Shown here in pieces: positions 35,618 through 43,847 of a stretch of DNA of 64,000 nucleotides (position 1 is the first letter of the stretch; the number at the start of each line of letters is the position of its first letter). A program made the translations under genes and the position numbers. Source of the DNA: an uncultured Acidobacteriaceae bacterium (GTDB lineage Bacteria; Acidobacteriota; Terriglobia; Terriglobales; Acidobacteriaceae); the NCBI GenBank assembly GCA_937879855.1, contig CALFMO010000011.1:41551-105550 (forward strand), given 5' to 3'. The notes beneath the pieces are model-generated. The model saw only the letters and a list, made by a program, of their open reading frames with translations, had not been told where the DNA came from and did no database searches.

Positions 35618-35764
35618 ATGTGCCCATTCTGTTTGGCAACTGTGGGATTAGTCGTCGCCGGGGCGGTTTCGACCGGCGGTCTGGCAGCGTTGGCTGTAAA
35701 AGTCTCTCGCAAAAAGAACGAATCAGAAGAAATCAGCCCAAATCTGAATAACAAGGAGAAATGA
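35618..35764 (+). CDS. 48-residue CPFC membrane microprotein
   Basis: Small gene too short for many callers. MCPFCLATVGLVVAGAVSTG begins with a CxxC pair at residues 2 and 5, followed by one Gly/Ala/Val-rich helix (to ~27) and a basic then acidic tail. GAGGAGGT five bases before the ATG is a strong ribosome-binding site. Its stop (35762-35764) overlaps the region just upstream of the DUF899 gene. Similar short CPxC proteins are known to me as uncharacterised neighbours of thioredoxin-like genes, which suggests a redox role (inference). Confidence 0.75.
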   Translation: MCPFCLATVGLVVAGAVSTGGLAALAVKVSRKKNESEEISPNLNNKEK

Positions 35765-35766
35765 AA

Positions 35767-36558
35767 ATGTCGACGAACAAGGTGCAGTCGAAACAGCATC
35801 TCGCGATGAACAAACCACCGATCGTGTCGCAGCAGGAGTGGGAGGCTGCGCGGCAGCAACTTCTTGTGAAAGAGAAGGCCTTGACCCGCTCGCGTGATGC
35901 GCTCGCCGCCGAACGCCGACGGATGCCGTGGATGGCGGTGGACAAGAACTACGAGTTCGACGGACCGAACGGGAAGGTAAGCCTGCTTGACTTGTTCGAG
36001 GGTCGCAGGCAGTTGATCGTCTATCGCGCCTTCTTCGAGCCAGGGGTATTCGGCTGGCCCGAGCATGCCTGCCGCGGCTGCTCGCTGGGCGCCGACCAAG
36101 TCACCAACTTGGCCCATGTGAACGCCCGCGACACTACCCTTGTCTACGCCTCACGCGCGCCGCAGGCAGACATCGCGCGCCTGAAGGAGCGAATGGGCTG
36201 GAAGATGCCCTGGTACACCATCACCGACAGCTTCGACGCGGACTTCGGCGTCCATGAATGGCACGGTCACAATGTGTTCTTTCGCGATGGTGACCGAGTG
36301 TTCCGTACGTACTTCATCAACAACCGCGGCGATGAGGCGATGGGGACCACCTGGAGCTTCCTCGACATCACCCCGCTCGGCCGTCAGGAGACTTGGGAGG
36401 ACTCACCACAAGGTTACCCGCAGACCCCGCCGTACAAGTGGTGGAACTGGCACGACAACTACGACGCCGAGGCGTCGCCTAACCCGAAGTGGGTCAAGGT
36501 AGCTGACGTTGGAGAAGCCGCGTTCCGAAAGCGCGACGCGGAAGCGAAAGCGAGCTAA
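35767..36558 (+). CDS. DUF899 thioredoxin-like protein
   Basis: 263 residues. DUF899 family, a thioredoxin-fold relative. Core begins after an N-terminal alpha-helical region at ~50: YEFDGPNGKVSLLDLFEGRRQLIVYRAFFEP, with the CxxC pair in HACRGCSLGADQ and C-terminal TWSFLDITPLGRQE. The ATG at 35767 is preferred because AAGGAG then sits 8 bp upstream; ATG 35761 would leave only 2 bp. Codon use is markedly GC-rich at third positions compared with neighbours, hinting at acquisition from a high-GC donor. Coupled to the CPFC microprotein. Confidence 0.88.
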   Translation: MSTNKVQSKQHLAMNKPPIVSQQEWEAARQQLLVKEKALTRSRDALAAERRRMPWMAVDKNYEFDGPNGKVSLLDLFEGRRQLIVYRAFFEPGVFGWPEHACRGCSLGADQVTNLAHVNARDTTLVYASRAPQADIARLKERMGWKMPWYTITDSFDADFGVHEWHGHNVFFRDGDRVFRTYFINNRGDEAMGTTWSFLDITPLGRQETWEDSPQGYPQTPPYKWWNWHDNYDAEASPNPKWVKVADVGEAAFRKRDAEAKAS

Positions 36559-36794
36559 AGAATAACACTTGCAGTCGAAGTTCACTCACTGATGCCGTAT
36601 CGGCGGCCGCGGCGAATCGCGGCCGTCGAACTCTTTGTTCGAGCAAGTGGCAAATGCAACGCCGTGACCACGGCTCATACCCAGCACGTAAAGTGTCTTG
36701 AAGCACGACAGCCGCCAAAGACGGTTTGACCACTTCGCGCATCCTCGGCGACAATCCTGAACTTGATCGGTAGATTTGGAAGATGGGAGACGTC

Positions 36795-37946
36795 ATGACT
36801 CATGATGCGGCCGTCTCGAAAGCTCAGGAGATCGCCAATAACGTGCTGGCTCTCTCTGCAGGGCAAAACGATAAGGCGGGACGATTCTCTACTGAAGCTG
36901 TCGCGTCGCTTGGCGAGTCCGGACTGTTGGGCCTGCTGCTGCCCGCGGATGTTGGCGGTTCAGCGTTAGGTCCCCGCACGTTTGCAGGCGTGGTCGCAAC
37001 GCTGGCCGAGGCAGATGCTTCGGTCGCCATGGTGTATCTCATGCACATTCTCGGCGCCGCGACGATCTCGGCGGCTCGGCCAAGCGCGGCTCAGGCACTC
37101 GCGCCCATACTGCGGGAGATTGGTGCGGGCCGTCATTTATCGACGCTCGCTTTCAGTGAGGTCGGTTCGCGCAGCCATTTCTGGGCGCCCACATCACGCG
37201 CACATCGAAGTGGCAATGGCGTGCGAATCAGCGCCAAGAAGTCGTGGGTGACCAGCGCGGGTCATGCGCAGAGCTATGTCGTTTCTTCTCTTTCCCCGGA
37301 CGGAACCGGGCCCACCGATTCGACCCTTTATCTTCTTCCAACGCAAACGCGCGGCCTTTCCGTGGCTGGTCCTTGGGATGGCTTGGGACTCCGGGCCAAC
37401 GCGTCTGCACCCGTTACTCTGGATGACTGCGAAGTCCCGTCCGATCTTCAACTCACTGAGGATGGTGCCGGCTTTCCAGCAATGCTGAACGTAGTGCTCC
37501 CGCTGTTTAATTTGGGGACGGCAGCTGTGGCCCTGGGGTTGTGCCGGGCGGCCGTTGCCGGAACGGCCTCGCACCTCAAGAGCGCGAAATTCGAGCATCT
37601 TGGCCAGAGCCTCGGGGAGAGCCTGCCCACGTTACGCGCGCAACTCGCGACGATGCAGATTGACACCGACGGACTGTCGGTACGCATCGATGATTTGATT
37701 GATCATCTTGAAAAGCCCCGCGAGACCACCATGCTGCGCGTGCTTGAGACCAAAGCCGCCGCTGGTGACATCGCGATCAGCGTTACTTCAGCCGCCATGC
37801 GTATTTGCGGCGGCGCTGCGTTCTCAAAACATCTAAACATCGAACGGCTGTTTCGTGATGCGCATGCGGGCGCTGTGATGGCGCCAACCGGCGACGTTCT
37901 GCGCGAATTCATCGGGAAGGCGCTGTTGGGAATGCCACTGTTCTAA
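36795..37946 (+). CDS. Acyl-CoA dehydrogenase-family flavoprotein (possibly DszC/monooxygenase-like)
   Basis: 383 residues from the ATG at 36795, which has GGGAG 5 bp upstream. Three ACAD domains are recognisable: helical N-domain, beta-domain (TLAFSEVGSRSHFWAPTS...ISAKKSWVTSAGHAQSYVVSS) and C-terminal four-helix domain ending CGGAAFSKHLNIERLFRDAHAGAVMAPTGDVLREFIG. The catalytic Glu of true dehydrogenases (EGTNE-type motif) is not evident; the ending GAVMAPTGDV is more like flavin monooxygenases of the DszC/SfnC branch. The next gene is a PhnD-like binding protein, a pairing consistent with sulfur- or phosphorus-compound use. Confidence 0.8.
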   Translation: MTHDAAVSKAQEIANNVLALSAGQNDKAGRFSTEAVASLGESGLLGLLLPADVGGSALGPRTFAGVVATLAEADASVAMVYLMHILGAATISAARPSAAQALAPILREIGAGRHLSTLAFSEVGSRSHFWAPTSRAHRSGNGVRISAKKSWVTSAGHAQSYVVSSLSPDGTGPTDSTLYLLPTQTRGLSVAGPWDGLGLRANASAPVTLDDCEVPSDLQLTEDGAGFPAMLNVVLPLFNLGTAAVALGLCRAAVAGTASHLKSAKFEHLGQSLGESLPTLRAQLATMQIDTDGLSVRIDDLIDHLEKPRETTMLRVLETKAAAGDIAISVTSAAMRICGGAAFSKHLNIERLFRDAHAGAVMAPTGDVLREFIGKALLGMPLF

Positions 37947-38017
37947 CACCAAGGGCCCGCACCATAAAGTGTTTTTGCCGCTGACAAAGAACTGAAAGAG
38001 CTATGGGGTAAACAAAT

Positions 38018-38872
38018 ATGAGCAAAACAATCTGGCTGGGAGCTGTTGCCTACAATCCGAAAGTGGTTAGCATTTGGGAGGGGATGCGGCGTTACTTCCA
38101 CGAGGAAGCCAACCTGCCCGTTGAAGTCGTTCTCTTTCAGAGCTACGAGGCCCAGGTCCTTGCGCTCCTCGCTCAGGCGGGCGATGCAGTGCCACGGATC
38201 GATATTGCATGGAATACAAACCTTGCTTACCTGCAAGCGGACGAGTGGAGCGGCCACACCTGCCGCCCCGTTGCCATGCGCGATACCGATCTCGGCTGGA
38301 TGACAAAGATCGTCGCCGTTAGCGGAGGTCCGATTTCTACGCTCGCCGACCTGAAAAATCGCTCGCTCGCACTGGGCAGCCGAGACAGCGGACACGCCGC
38401 CATCCTGCCCGTTCACTTTTTGGAGCAGCAAGGCATGCGCGAGGGCCGGGATTACCGGACGCTACGCTTCGACAGCGATGTCGGCAAACATGGCGATACC
38501 GGGACCAGCGAGGTGGAAGTGGTGCGCGCCGTCCTCGACGGACGAACCGATGCCGGAGCGATCGGCAGCCCCTTCTGGTACACGGTTCGCAACGAGCGAC
38601 TGGTGCCCGAAGGAGCCCTTCGTGAGATATGGTCCTCTCCGGAATATAACCATTGCATGTTTACGGCACGGCCCGATCTCGACCCAGAGCGGGAGCGCCG
38701 GTTCGCCGAAGCGCTCTCGGCGATGAACTACGACAACCCGGTTCATCGCCCAATTCTCGAAGCCGAAGGACTTAAGCGTTGGCTGCCGCCGCATGTAAAT
38801 GGATACGATGCGTTGCGGGAAGCCGCCGCCCAACAAGGATTCTTCGAGCAGCAATTGGCGAAATCGGCGTAA
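38018..38872 (+). CDS. PhnD/SsuA-like substrate-binding-fold protein without signal peptide
   Basis: 284 residues. Type 2 periplasmic-binding-protein fold of the PhnD/transferrin class (GAVAYNPKVVSIWEGMRRYF, GGPISTLADLKNRSLALGSRDSGHAAILPVHFLEQQG, DAGAIGSPFWYTVRN). The N-terminus MSKTIWLGAVAY has no signal peptide or lipobox, and no ABC permease or ATPase adjoins. It may act as a cytosolic ligand sensor or enzyme rather than a transporter subunit. Located 71 bp after the flavoprotein gene on the same strand. Confidence 0.8.
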   Translation: MSKTIWLGAVAYNPKVVSIWEGMRRYFHEEANLPVEVVLFQSYEAQVLALLAQAGDAVPRIDIAWNTNLAYLQADEWSGHTCRPVAMRDTDLGWMTKIVAVSGGPISTLADLKNRSLALGSRDSGHAAILPVHFLEQQGMREGRDYRTLRFDSDVGKHGDTGTSEVEVVRAVLDGRTDAGAIGSPFWYTVRNERLVPEGALREIWSSPEYNHCMFTARPDLDPERERRFAEALSAMNYDNPVHRPILEAEGLKRWLPPHVNGYDALREAAAQQGFFEQQLAKSA

Positions 38873-38875
38873 TGT

Positions 38876-39169
38876 TCAGGAAACACCCTCTAAGATGCGC
38901 ACGTCGCGCTCAACCGCGCCTTCGAGAAGTTTCAAAGCGGACTGATACGCGGGACTCTCGTACGCCTCGATTGCTTTCGCGGGACTGTCAAATTCAATGA
39001 TGACGGACCGGTCTTTTATTCCCGCTTCGAACGCGTTGACGGCTGTACCGCGGGCAAGAAAACGTCCACCACCAGCCAGAATGGCGGCTTCAGCTGGTTT
39101 GGCGTATTGAGCGACTGCAGCGGGATTTGAAACACTCCGATAGAATACAACCCAATAGCCTTTATTCAT
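38876..39169 (-). CDS. DUF1330 protein
   Basis: 97 residues, dimeric alpha/beta-barrel type: KGYWVVFYRSVSNPAAVAQYAKPAEAAILAGGGRFLARG and the closing SPAYQSALKLLEGAVERDVRILEG are characteristic. Function of the family is unknown. Convergent with the preceding gene, separated by 3 bp. Confidence 0.9.
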   Translation of the reverse strand: MNKGYWVVFYRSVSNPAAVAQYAKPAEAAILAGGGRFLARGTAVNAFEAGIKDRSVIIEFDSPAKAIEAYESPAYQSALKLLEGAVERDVRILEGVS

Positions 39170-39382
39170 GATGCCTCCTTCGATTAGGCCCTGAGTTTAC
39201 GCCTGTTCAACATTAACTGGTAAGCCGCTTCCCCAACCGGATGCCCATTTCTCGCCGGGTTTGCGAGAAGTGGAGCTTGTCCTACCAGTTGGACCCCGCA
39301 AGTTCGAAAGGTTCAGGGCTCACTCGAACGGTCAACGTCGGGTCGGGTCTCGCATTCGAAAACCACGAAATGTGCTGTTCGA

Positions 39383-39405
39383 GCCCGCTCATGGCATGAG
39401 CGGGC
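39383..39405. repeat. Intergenic palindrome (GCCCGCTCAT...ATGAGCGGGC)
   Basis: Perfect 10-bp arms around GGC, just beyond the radical SAM gene stop. No T-run; may still act as a transcript 3'-end hairpin for that gene. Confidence 0.6.
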
Positions 39406-39419
39406 CACTACTGCGATCG

Positions 39420-40460
39420 CTAAGCGCAGTTAAAGATTCTGGCCAGCTTATGCGCGTGTTCGCCTTCGCGATCGAAGGCGCGCCGGACCGCAGCAAAAGA
39501 CTCTGATAGAGGAAAAATGTCGCGCGTGACCAGCAGATCGGCATCCTCCGCGCCCACTGGATGCCAGTACACACCATTGGCTGTAATGGTGACTTCCGGT
39601 ACTAAATCGGTTCGACTCAATGCGACCCCGTCTGTCGCAGAGCCACGCAACACAATCCGGCGGATGACTCGGTCTTCAGACGCAATCTTCTCGTCATCGA
39701 GGAATTGACGGAACGCCTCTGCCTCGGCATCGGTTGAGACCGTGGCCGCCAGTCGCACTCGAAAGCCATACTCGGTGGCACGCTGAATCCCTTCGCGCGT
39801 GCGCGCCCATGTGCCTGCTCCGCGATGCAGGTCGTGCTGTTCTGGAGTAGAGCTGTCCAAGCTGATTTGCAGGACAATTCGGTCGCGGGGCAACGCTCGC
39901 AAGCTTTCCGCGCGCCGCCCGCTAAACAACATTCCATTGGTCAGCACCGTGGTCGGGGCGGCAGCAGCGCAAGAAAGCAGAATGTCGCCGATGTCTTCCA
40001 GAAGAAACGGCTCACCTCCGGTCACGAAGATCTCTTTGACGCCAAGCTCCGCCGCTTCCCGAGCGATCCGCTGGACGCGCTCGATCCCTAGTTCCCGTCG
40101 CGCCGCGGTCGGCGAGGAACGCACACAGCAGTAGTCGCAATGCAGGTTACAGTCGAAATTCGTGTAGAGCCAAAGCCGCGAGCCTACTGGCCGTTTGTCT
40201 CCTTCCGCTCCCCCCGCATGCGCCGGAACAGCCCCACACCGGAAGACCCACCGCGTGCGGCCTTTTTCGACCGCAGCCTCCAGTAGTGGATTTCCGGTGA
40301 ACCGGCACCATATTTCTAACTCAGGTCCAACGCTCTCTTCGTCACCGACCACCGCGACCAGATCGCCCGGCTGGCTCCGGCGCACCGCAGCCAGCAACTC
40401 TGGCAGGAGGCCAGACGCAAAGGTCTTTCGCCCAATATCCAGATCGACGTCAGCCCTCAT
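39420..40460 (-). CDS. Radical SAM protein with N-terminal TusA-like domain
   Basis: 346 residues. Residues ~1-76 resemble a TusA/SirA sulfur-carrier fold (PGDLVAVVGDEESVGPELEIWCRFTGN...RWVFRCG), but the CPxP cysteine of real TusA is replaced by Ala-Ser-Gly. Residues ~95-320 are a radical SAM core with the cluster motif C104-x3-C108-x2-C111 (NFDCNLHCDYCCVRSSP), GGEPFL and a C-terminal IFNCA. Radical SAM enzymes use a 4Fe-4S cluster to generate 5'-deoxyadenosyl radicals. It is the last gene of a minus-strand run with a secreted protein and glycosyltransferases; substrate unknown. Confidence 0.85.
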   Translation of the reverse strand: MRADVDLDIGRKTFASGLLPELLAAVRRSQPGDLVAVVGDEESVGPELEIWCRFTGNPLLEAAVEKGRTRWVFRCGAVPAHAGGAEGDKRPVGSRLWLYTNFDCNLHCDYCCVRSSPTAARRELGIERVQRIAREAAELGVKEIFVTGGEPFLLEDIGDILLSCAAAAPTTVLTNGMLFSGRRAESLRALPRDRIVLQISLDSSTPEQHDLHRGAGTWARTREGIQRATEYGFRVRLAATVSTDAEAEAFRQFLDDEKIASEDRVIRRIVLRGSATDGVALSRTDLVPEVTITANGVYWHPVGAEDADLLVTRDIFPLSESFAAVRRAFDREGEHAHKLARIFNCA

Positions 40461-40523
40461 TGGAATGCATGCATTTTACAGTCCCCAGAGCACTGGGAGA
40501 CGGCTTCATCTGTCGCCCGCGAT

Positions 40524-41264
40524 TTATTGCGCGTTCATCCAGTTGTCTGATCCGCTCACTTTCACCGCCACGTCAGACAAGAAGATGTGCAGCGGCTTGC
40601 CATCGGCGCTGCCGCGGTGCTCCGTTGAAAACAATATCGGACCGGCCTTCTTATAGCCTGCCCAGCTCGCTGTTACGACGCTCGGCTTCTTGGGTCCGCC
40701 GCGGTGATAGACCATTGCCTGAACGCGGTCGTCTTTGCCGACGTAAAGGTCCCAGGTGTCGCCAGGCGTGTAACCGCCGGCTTCCGCCGGATACTTCACC
40801 GATACCAGCGTCGCCGAGCCGGCGCCAATCGGAAGTTTTTGCGCAGCTTTATCGGTGACGGTGGCGCTGCTGTCCCAATAAGCGTGGAAGGGGAACAGAG
40901 CCCAATAATTATCGTTGACGAAAGATGGTTCGACTTCGTTCTTTACCTGGTCGGATTGGCTGGCGAGGTGAGAACTGTCGTACGTGACCTTCACCGGCTT
41001 GCCATCTTTATCCGTACTTTCGAAGGTGATTTTTCCAGTCTTAGGCTCCCACTCCCACTTGTGCGAAGCCTTGAATAGTCCGGGGATGTCAACATTCCAG
41101 GTGTAGCGGATCGCCTCGATCTTATCCCACGAATCGAGGCCATACGTCTTGGCCACCTTCTCGAGAATGGGCGGGCGGGTCTGCGCCCCTAAGGTCGCAG
41201 GGAGGATCAGCAGCAGGTTACACGCTAAAAGGCGGATCACGGCGAGTCGGCTCAAATTTGTCAT
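40524..41264 (-). CDS. Exported hypothetical protein
   Basis: 246 residues from the ATG at 41264, with GAGGAGGG upstream; an earlier in-frame start would add 85 non-secretory residues. Signal peptide ~1-27 (LLACNLLLILPATLGAQ). The mature part is beta-rich and Trp/Tyr-rich (YTWNVDIPGLFKASHKWEWEPKTGKITFESTDKDG, DTWDLYVGKDDRVQAMVYHRGG), reminiscent of lipocalin-like or LolA-like periplasmic lipid binders, but I cannot assign it. Located between the GT87-like protein and the radical SAM gene. Confidence 0.75.
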   Translation of the reverse strand: MTNLSRLAVIRLLACNLLLILPATLGAQTRPPILEKVAKTYGLDSWDKIEAIRYTWNVDIPGLFKASHKWEWEPKTGKITFESTDKDGKPVKVTYDSSHLASQSDQVKNEVEPSFVNDNYWALFPFHAYWDSSATVTDKAAQKLPIGAGSATLVSVKYPAEAGGYTPGDTWDLYVGKDDRVQAMVYHRGGPKKPSVVTASWAGYKKAGPILFSTEHRGSADGKPLHIFLSDVAVKVSGSDNWMNAQ

Positions 41265-41364
41265 GAACGTCCCTCCTCGGTGAATTGAACGGATGTTGCG
41301 TTGGATGACGCCCCCGGATTTCCGGATACAAAAATCGCGTTTTGGCCCAACAGTCTTGACTGAA

Positions 41365-42699
41365 CTAATCCGCGTGCGCAGGAAGTGCTGCGGGCCGCAC
41401 GATCCGGCGCACAGCGATAATTGCGGCAGCCGTTGCCACGCATCCGTATTCCAGCGGCATGACCCAACCGGGAAGCGATCCCCACGGACGTCCAAGGGCG
41501 CGCAAGTGCCATTGCACATAGGTCGGGATAATGCTCACCGTCCAGACGATGATCAGCAGCGTCGAGGCCGACGTCAGAAATGGCAGCAGCCAGAGAAGAT
41601 ACCATGGGAATACGACGGGTGCACACAAGAGAGATGCTGCCATGGGCCAGACAAATGAGTCCGGAGACCACTCAGACTCTTTGCTTCTTAGCCAGGTTGC
41701 AGTTACCAATCCGACGACGACTGCCACTCCAACCAGCATCTGCGGAGGCGCGACTCGATCGAGTGCTGCAAACACGGGACCATTAAAGCGGAAAGTCTGC
41801 ACATACGTGCCGAGCGAGCCGATCGGAATGCGGCCATGACTGAGAAACGGCACGTACAGGAGTCCGACGACGACTGCCGCCAGCGCAGCGTCGCGAATTC
41901 GAACCCGCTTCCAGTACAGGGGTAAGAGTACGATCGGCAGAAATTTCACCGCGATAGCTAGCCCAAGTGCGACGGCTGCAATCGCCCGCCATCGGCGCAC
42001 GAGCGCTGCAGCTGACACCAGCAACAATAGCGCGCCAACAATGTCAATGTGACCGCTTCCCGCTACCTCAACGGACAGCAATGGATTCCAGGCGAATACC
42101 AGAACCAGGTGGGCACCCTGCCGAGTGCAACGCCAGAGATCGAGCATCACGAAAACAATCGCAAACTCGCAAACGAGAAAAGCCACTTTCAGTGCAAAGG
42201 TGGACTCCTGAATGGCGGTTACAGCGCGAAAAAAAAGCTCGGCTCCCGCTGGATATGGACTCGGTAAATCTGGGTTGTTCAAGTTGCGGGTTTCCGGAGT
42301 ATGCAACCCCTGGACAGCAGGATCGCTGGGAATAACCAGATAGGGGTTGTAGCCGAGCCTCTGCAGGTGGCCATCCCAAACGTATCGATGGATATCATCA
42401 TCGGAACCCGGGGGCAGTCGAAGAAATTCAACGTGCCACACCGCAGCCAGGACGAGCCCAATCACGACGACGTGCCGCGGAAATTCTGCTGTGGCGCGGA
42501 CCAGTTCTGAGCGAAGTCGAATAGGACCCCGCCCGCGAAAAAACTCACGGACCGCCAGGAGGTATGCGATCCCCGCAACCGTCAAAGCGGCCATGAAGTA
42601 CGGTCCACCACGGTCGCCGAAGTTGCGCGAGCAGATCGTCAGTGCCACCAGCAAGATGGCGCCGAGTATGTACAGTCTCCACGCGGGGGTGATCTTCAC
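41365..42699 (-). CDS. Polytopic GT87/GT-C-type mannosyltransferase-like protein
   Basis: 444 residues with about eleven hydrophobic helices. A first extracytoplasmic loop carries an acidic motif (GSDDDIHRYVWDGHLQRLGYNPY) typical of polyprenyl-phosphate-dependent GT-C transferases (GT87/DUF2029). They transfer sugars from lipid carriers on the outer face of the inner membrane. The GTG at 42699 with GGGAGA upstream is preferred; extending to 42828 would overlap the DUF2064 gene and add non-hydrophobic residues. It works plausibly with the adjacent GT2, which could make the polyprenyl-phosphate sugar. Confidence 0.83.
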   Translation of the reverse strand: MKITPAWRLYILGAILLVALTICSRNFGDRGGPYFMAALTVAGIAYLLAVREFFRGRGPIRLRSELVRATAEFPRHVVVIGLVLAAVWHVEFLRLPPGSDDDIHRYVWDGHLQRLGYNPYLVIPSDPAVQGLHTPETRNLNNPDLPSPYPAGAELFFRAVTAIQESTFALKVAFLVCEFAIVFVMLDLWRCTRQGAHLVLVFAWNPLLSVEVAGSGHIDIVGALLLLVSAAALVRRWRAIAAVALGLAIAVKFLPIVLLPLYWKRVRIRDAALAAVVVGLLYVPFLSHGRIPIGSLGTYVQTFRFNGPVFAALDRVAPPQMLVGVAVVVGLVTATWLRSKESEWSPDSFVWPMAASLLCAPVVFPWYLLWLLPFLTSASTLLIIVWTVSIIPTYVQWHLRALGRPWGSLPGWVMPLEYGCVATAAAIIAVRRIVRPAALPAHAD

Positions 42700-42748
42700 A
42701 ATTCTCCCGTGCCCGTCCGTGATTGCGTCAACGCAAGATTTCGATGTG

Positions 42749-42770
42749 GAGCGGGCACTCCTGCCCGCTC
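42749..42770. repeat. Intergenic palindrome (GAGCGGGCA...TGCCCGCTC)
   Basis: Perfect 9-bp arms around CTCC, between the GT87-like and DUF2064 genes. Confidence 0.6.
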
Positions 42771-42788
42771 TGTTTGCGGCGATAAGAA

Positions 42789-43511
42789 TTAGTGGGCAGC
42801 AGGGCCCGCTCCGCATAATCTCCACCACTCTTTAAGCCAGGCCGCCGTCCGGGGCGCCCTTGCCGGAGCCCGACGCAACTCCTCTGCCAAGCGCGACAGG
42901 TCGTCAGCTACATCGATATCGTAAAAAGGATCGGCGAAACCTACGGATAACCCGAGGGCCCGCGCGCGCGCTAGAAGCCTCTCTAACGCGCTGCTAGTGC
43001 CCATTCCGTCGCCTGCGAAAAGTGTAGGATGAGAAGTCTTTGCCCCAACGAGATAGTAGCCCCCGTCGTGCGTTGGTCCCACGACCACATCGTGAGCGGC
43101 CAGCCTTTCGAACGCGTCCTCAAGAACAGAACGCGGCAGGTGTGGGCTGTCGCTGTTGAAAGCGATAACGCGTCGTTGATTACCCTCTGCGAAATGCGCA
43201 AATACCGAAGTGAGGCCCGCAGCAAGGCCTTCACCTTTCTGCGCAACTACGTTCACTTCGTTTCCAGCCAACTGCGCCAGCTCGTTTACGTCGGTGTCCG
43301 GACACATGATGGCAACTTCCACATTGCTCAATGACCGCGCCAGCGCCAGCGTGTCGTCCAGAAGACAGCAATAGAAAGCAGTGACAGCCGCACGAGAAAG
43401 GCTGGACGCCAAGCGGGTCTTGACCGCGCCTGGCCTAGGTGCCTTCGCCATGATCACCAGCACACGCTCGTGGCCTGACGAACACAAGACGCTCTCGCTG
43501 GAAGAATTCAT
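42789..43511 (-). CDS. DUF2064 / TIGR04282-type glycosyl- or nucleotidyltransferase-like protein
   Basis: 240 residues from the ATG at 43511. A GT-A-like Rossmann fold: VLVIMAKAPRPGAVKTRL at the N-terminus (nucleotide-binding, with the GxxKTRL signature of the family), VIAFNSDSPHLP and VVGPTHDGGYYLVGAK motifs and DPFYDIDVADDL near the end. The family is annotated in some genomes as arsenosugar-biosynthesis associated; the reaction is not proven here. Downstream of the GT2 gene across an inverted-repeat element. Confidence 0.85.
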   Translation of the reverse strand: MNSSSESVLCSSGHERVLVIMAKAPRPGAVKTRLASSLSRAAVTAFYCCLLDDTLALARSLSNVEVAIMCPDTDVNELAQLAGNEVNVVAQKGEGLAAGLTSVFAHFAEGNQRRVIAFNSDSPHLPRSVLEDAFERLAAHDVVVGPTHDGGYYLVGAKTSHPTLFAGDGMGTSSALERLLARARALGLSVGFADPFYDIDVADDLSRLAEELRRAPARAPRTAAWLKEWWRLCGAGPAAH

Positions 43512-43847
43512 AGATTGTTGGGGCAATAATATACGACGAACAACGAGACCTGGTGCCACATTCAAGCCCGGTTTTGGCTTGAGTGGGGATGTTGAGTGGC
43601 AATGCTGAGCGAAAATGTTGAGTCGGAATGTTCAGATCTCTCCAATCCTGTCATCCCGACCGGAGCAGATCATCGCGAAAGCGATGACCTGCGGAGTGGA
43701 GGGACCTTGTGCTCGTGTGGTGCGAGGACGCGCCGAGATCGACCTAGAATAGCGACACGAAAGCACGAAAGAGCATCTGGAAGATTCGGTCCAGCAGTAG
43801 AACTGCCCCACTCAAGCCAAAACCAGGCTTGAATGGGCCACCCGGAC
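43512..43847. other. Intergenic region holding an inverted-repeat-bounded element
   Basis: 336 bp between the DUF2064 and GT2 genes, both minus strand. No gene. Nearly all of it is the element at 43561-43833 described separately. Confidence 0.6.
43561..43833. repeat. Non-coding element bounded by 28-nt inverted repeats
   Basis: Left arm 43561-43588 (TTCAAGCC...TGAGTGGGG) and right arm 43806-43833 are reverse complements with one mismatch (C/T at arm position 9). The inside contains TGTCATCCCGACCGGAGCAG and a TGCGGAGTGGAGGGACC tract, wording I associate with dispersed acidobacterial intergenic repeats. No transposase. A MITE-like or REP-type unit is the likely class. Confidence 0.65.

Noticed and set aside
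36602..36624. CGGCCGCG/CGCGGCCG hairpin after the DUF899 gene as a terminator
   Set aside because: Strong stem but no T-run follows; left unannotated.
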